Shown here piece after piece: positions 63,501-64,000 of a DNA stretch of 64,000 nt. The notes below the pieces were generated by a model. It had not been told where the DNA came from, searched no databases, and saw only the letters and a list, made by a program, of their open reading frames with translations. Position numbers and translations under genes: made by a program. How positions within the stretch are numbered: the first letter of the stretch is position 1; each line of letters begins with the position of its first letter. Origin of the DNA: Capitulum mitella (Eukaryota > Arthropoda > Thecostraca > Pollicipedomorpha > Pollicipedidae); assembly GCA_030062745.1 (NCBI GenBank), contig CP099842.1, forward strand, positions 22,229,822-22,293,821, given 5' to 3'.

Positions 63501-64000
63501 TTGCTAACTACCAAAACATAATAACTACAACTAACATATGCTAATCATAACACTACTAATATATATCATGACCTTGTGCGTTGTGTGCTGTATATGACTG
63601 TATATGCCCATTGTGTGATTTTGCTAGGAAAAAACCATGACAGAGGCAAGCTGTCCGCGCATGGAGGCAGGATTAAGAGCTTTTGGTGACTCGCAAGAAA
63701 GCTGTAACTCTCACAAAATAAGTGCAAGTCATTTTCATAGAAAAAACAGCGTAGGAGAAACGTTCTGGATCTCTTTTTCTACACGGGTAGCTGAGTCCAT
63801 TTCCTGAAGTGCAGCGACGACAAACGCTCCTATAAGCCTCGACGTGATCTGGCGTAATCAGGGAGACGGTCGGACCCTTCGGAAGACTGCGCCGAGTCCT
63901 TGATCCGACCGCCGCTCGGAGGCCCGGGCTGAGCGTTATCTCAGTCCATTCTCAAGAGACCGAAGGCCGGCCATTCGTCTGCATGTACCTACACCTGCGC

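Overview
The window is eukaryotic nuclear DNA, most likely from an arthropod. It has one long intron-bearing gene with GT-AG splice sites, a (TTAGG)n array (the arthropod telomere motif), and a dense load of non-autonomous transposons. The species cannot be named from the sequence. A chelicerate or crustacean would fit the Penelope-type GIY-YIG elements and the very GC-rich coding exons set in AT-richer DNA.

The only confidently identified host gene is on the minus strand: a complete CREB-binding protein / p300 acetyltransferase gene (CBP; nejire in Drosophila), coding from 32,212 down to 17,133. Seventeen coding exons read from the sequence join in phase into 7,335 nt, giving 2,444 residues plus stop. 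That is close to human CBP at about 2,440. TAZ1, KIX, bromodomain, RING/PHD, HAT, ZZ, TAZ2, the NCBD and the conserved C-terminal tail appear in the usual order, with the catalytic residues present. A poly(A) signal lies at 16,477-16,482. An upstream in-frame stop fixes the start codon. A second, distal CpG-rich patch (44,175-44,432) has an arthropod-type initiator and a good splice donor. It may be a non-coding first exon of CBP, with the CpG-starved 33-44 kb block as its first intron.

Layout. 1-16 kb holds no recognised host gene: two Penelope-like fragments (1.98-2.83 and 9.06-9.83 kb), a 1.4-kb tandem duplication (5.7-8.45 kb), a 41-bp minisatellite (11.28-11.85 kb), two opposed hAT-type MITEs (13.84-14.36 kb) and several GC-rich unassigned patches. 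16.46-32.3 kb is CBP, with a piggyBac-type MITE in intron 3. 32.3-44.1 kb is AT-rich and holds a three-copy repeat (38.0-39.5 kb), an almost CpG-free stretch (39.58-43.2 kb) and a fold-back element whose loop is telomeric TTAGG. 44.1-64 kb holds the candidate distal promoter, hAT-type MITEs, a decayed pogo/Tigger transposon (47.2-49.9 kb), a small element with inverted ends (50.8-51.7 kb), a GGGGCCCCT-rich repeat field (52.7-54.85 kb) and otherwise unassigned DNA.

No tRNA, rRNA, CRISPR array or retrovirus/LTR-type element was recognised. All statements come from reading the sequence; no search or alignment was run.
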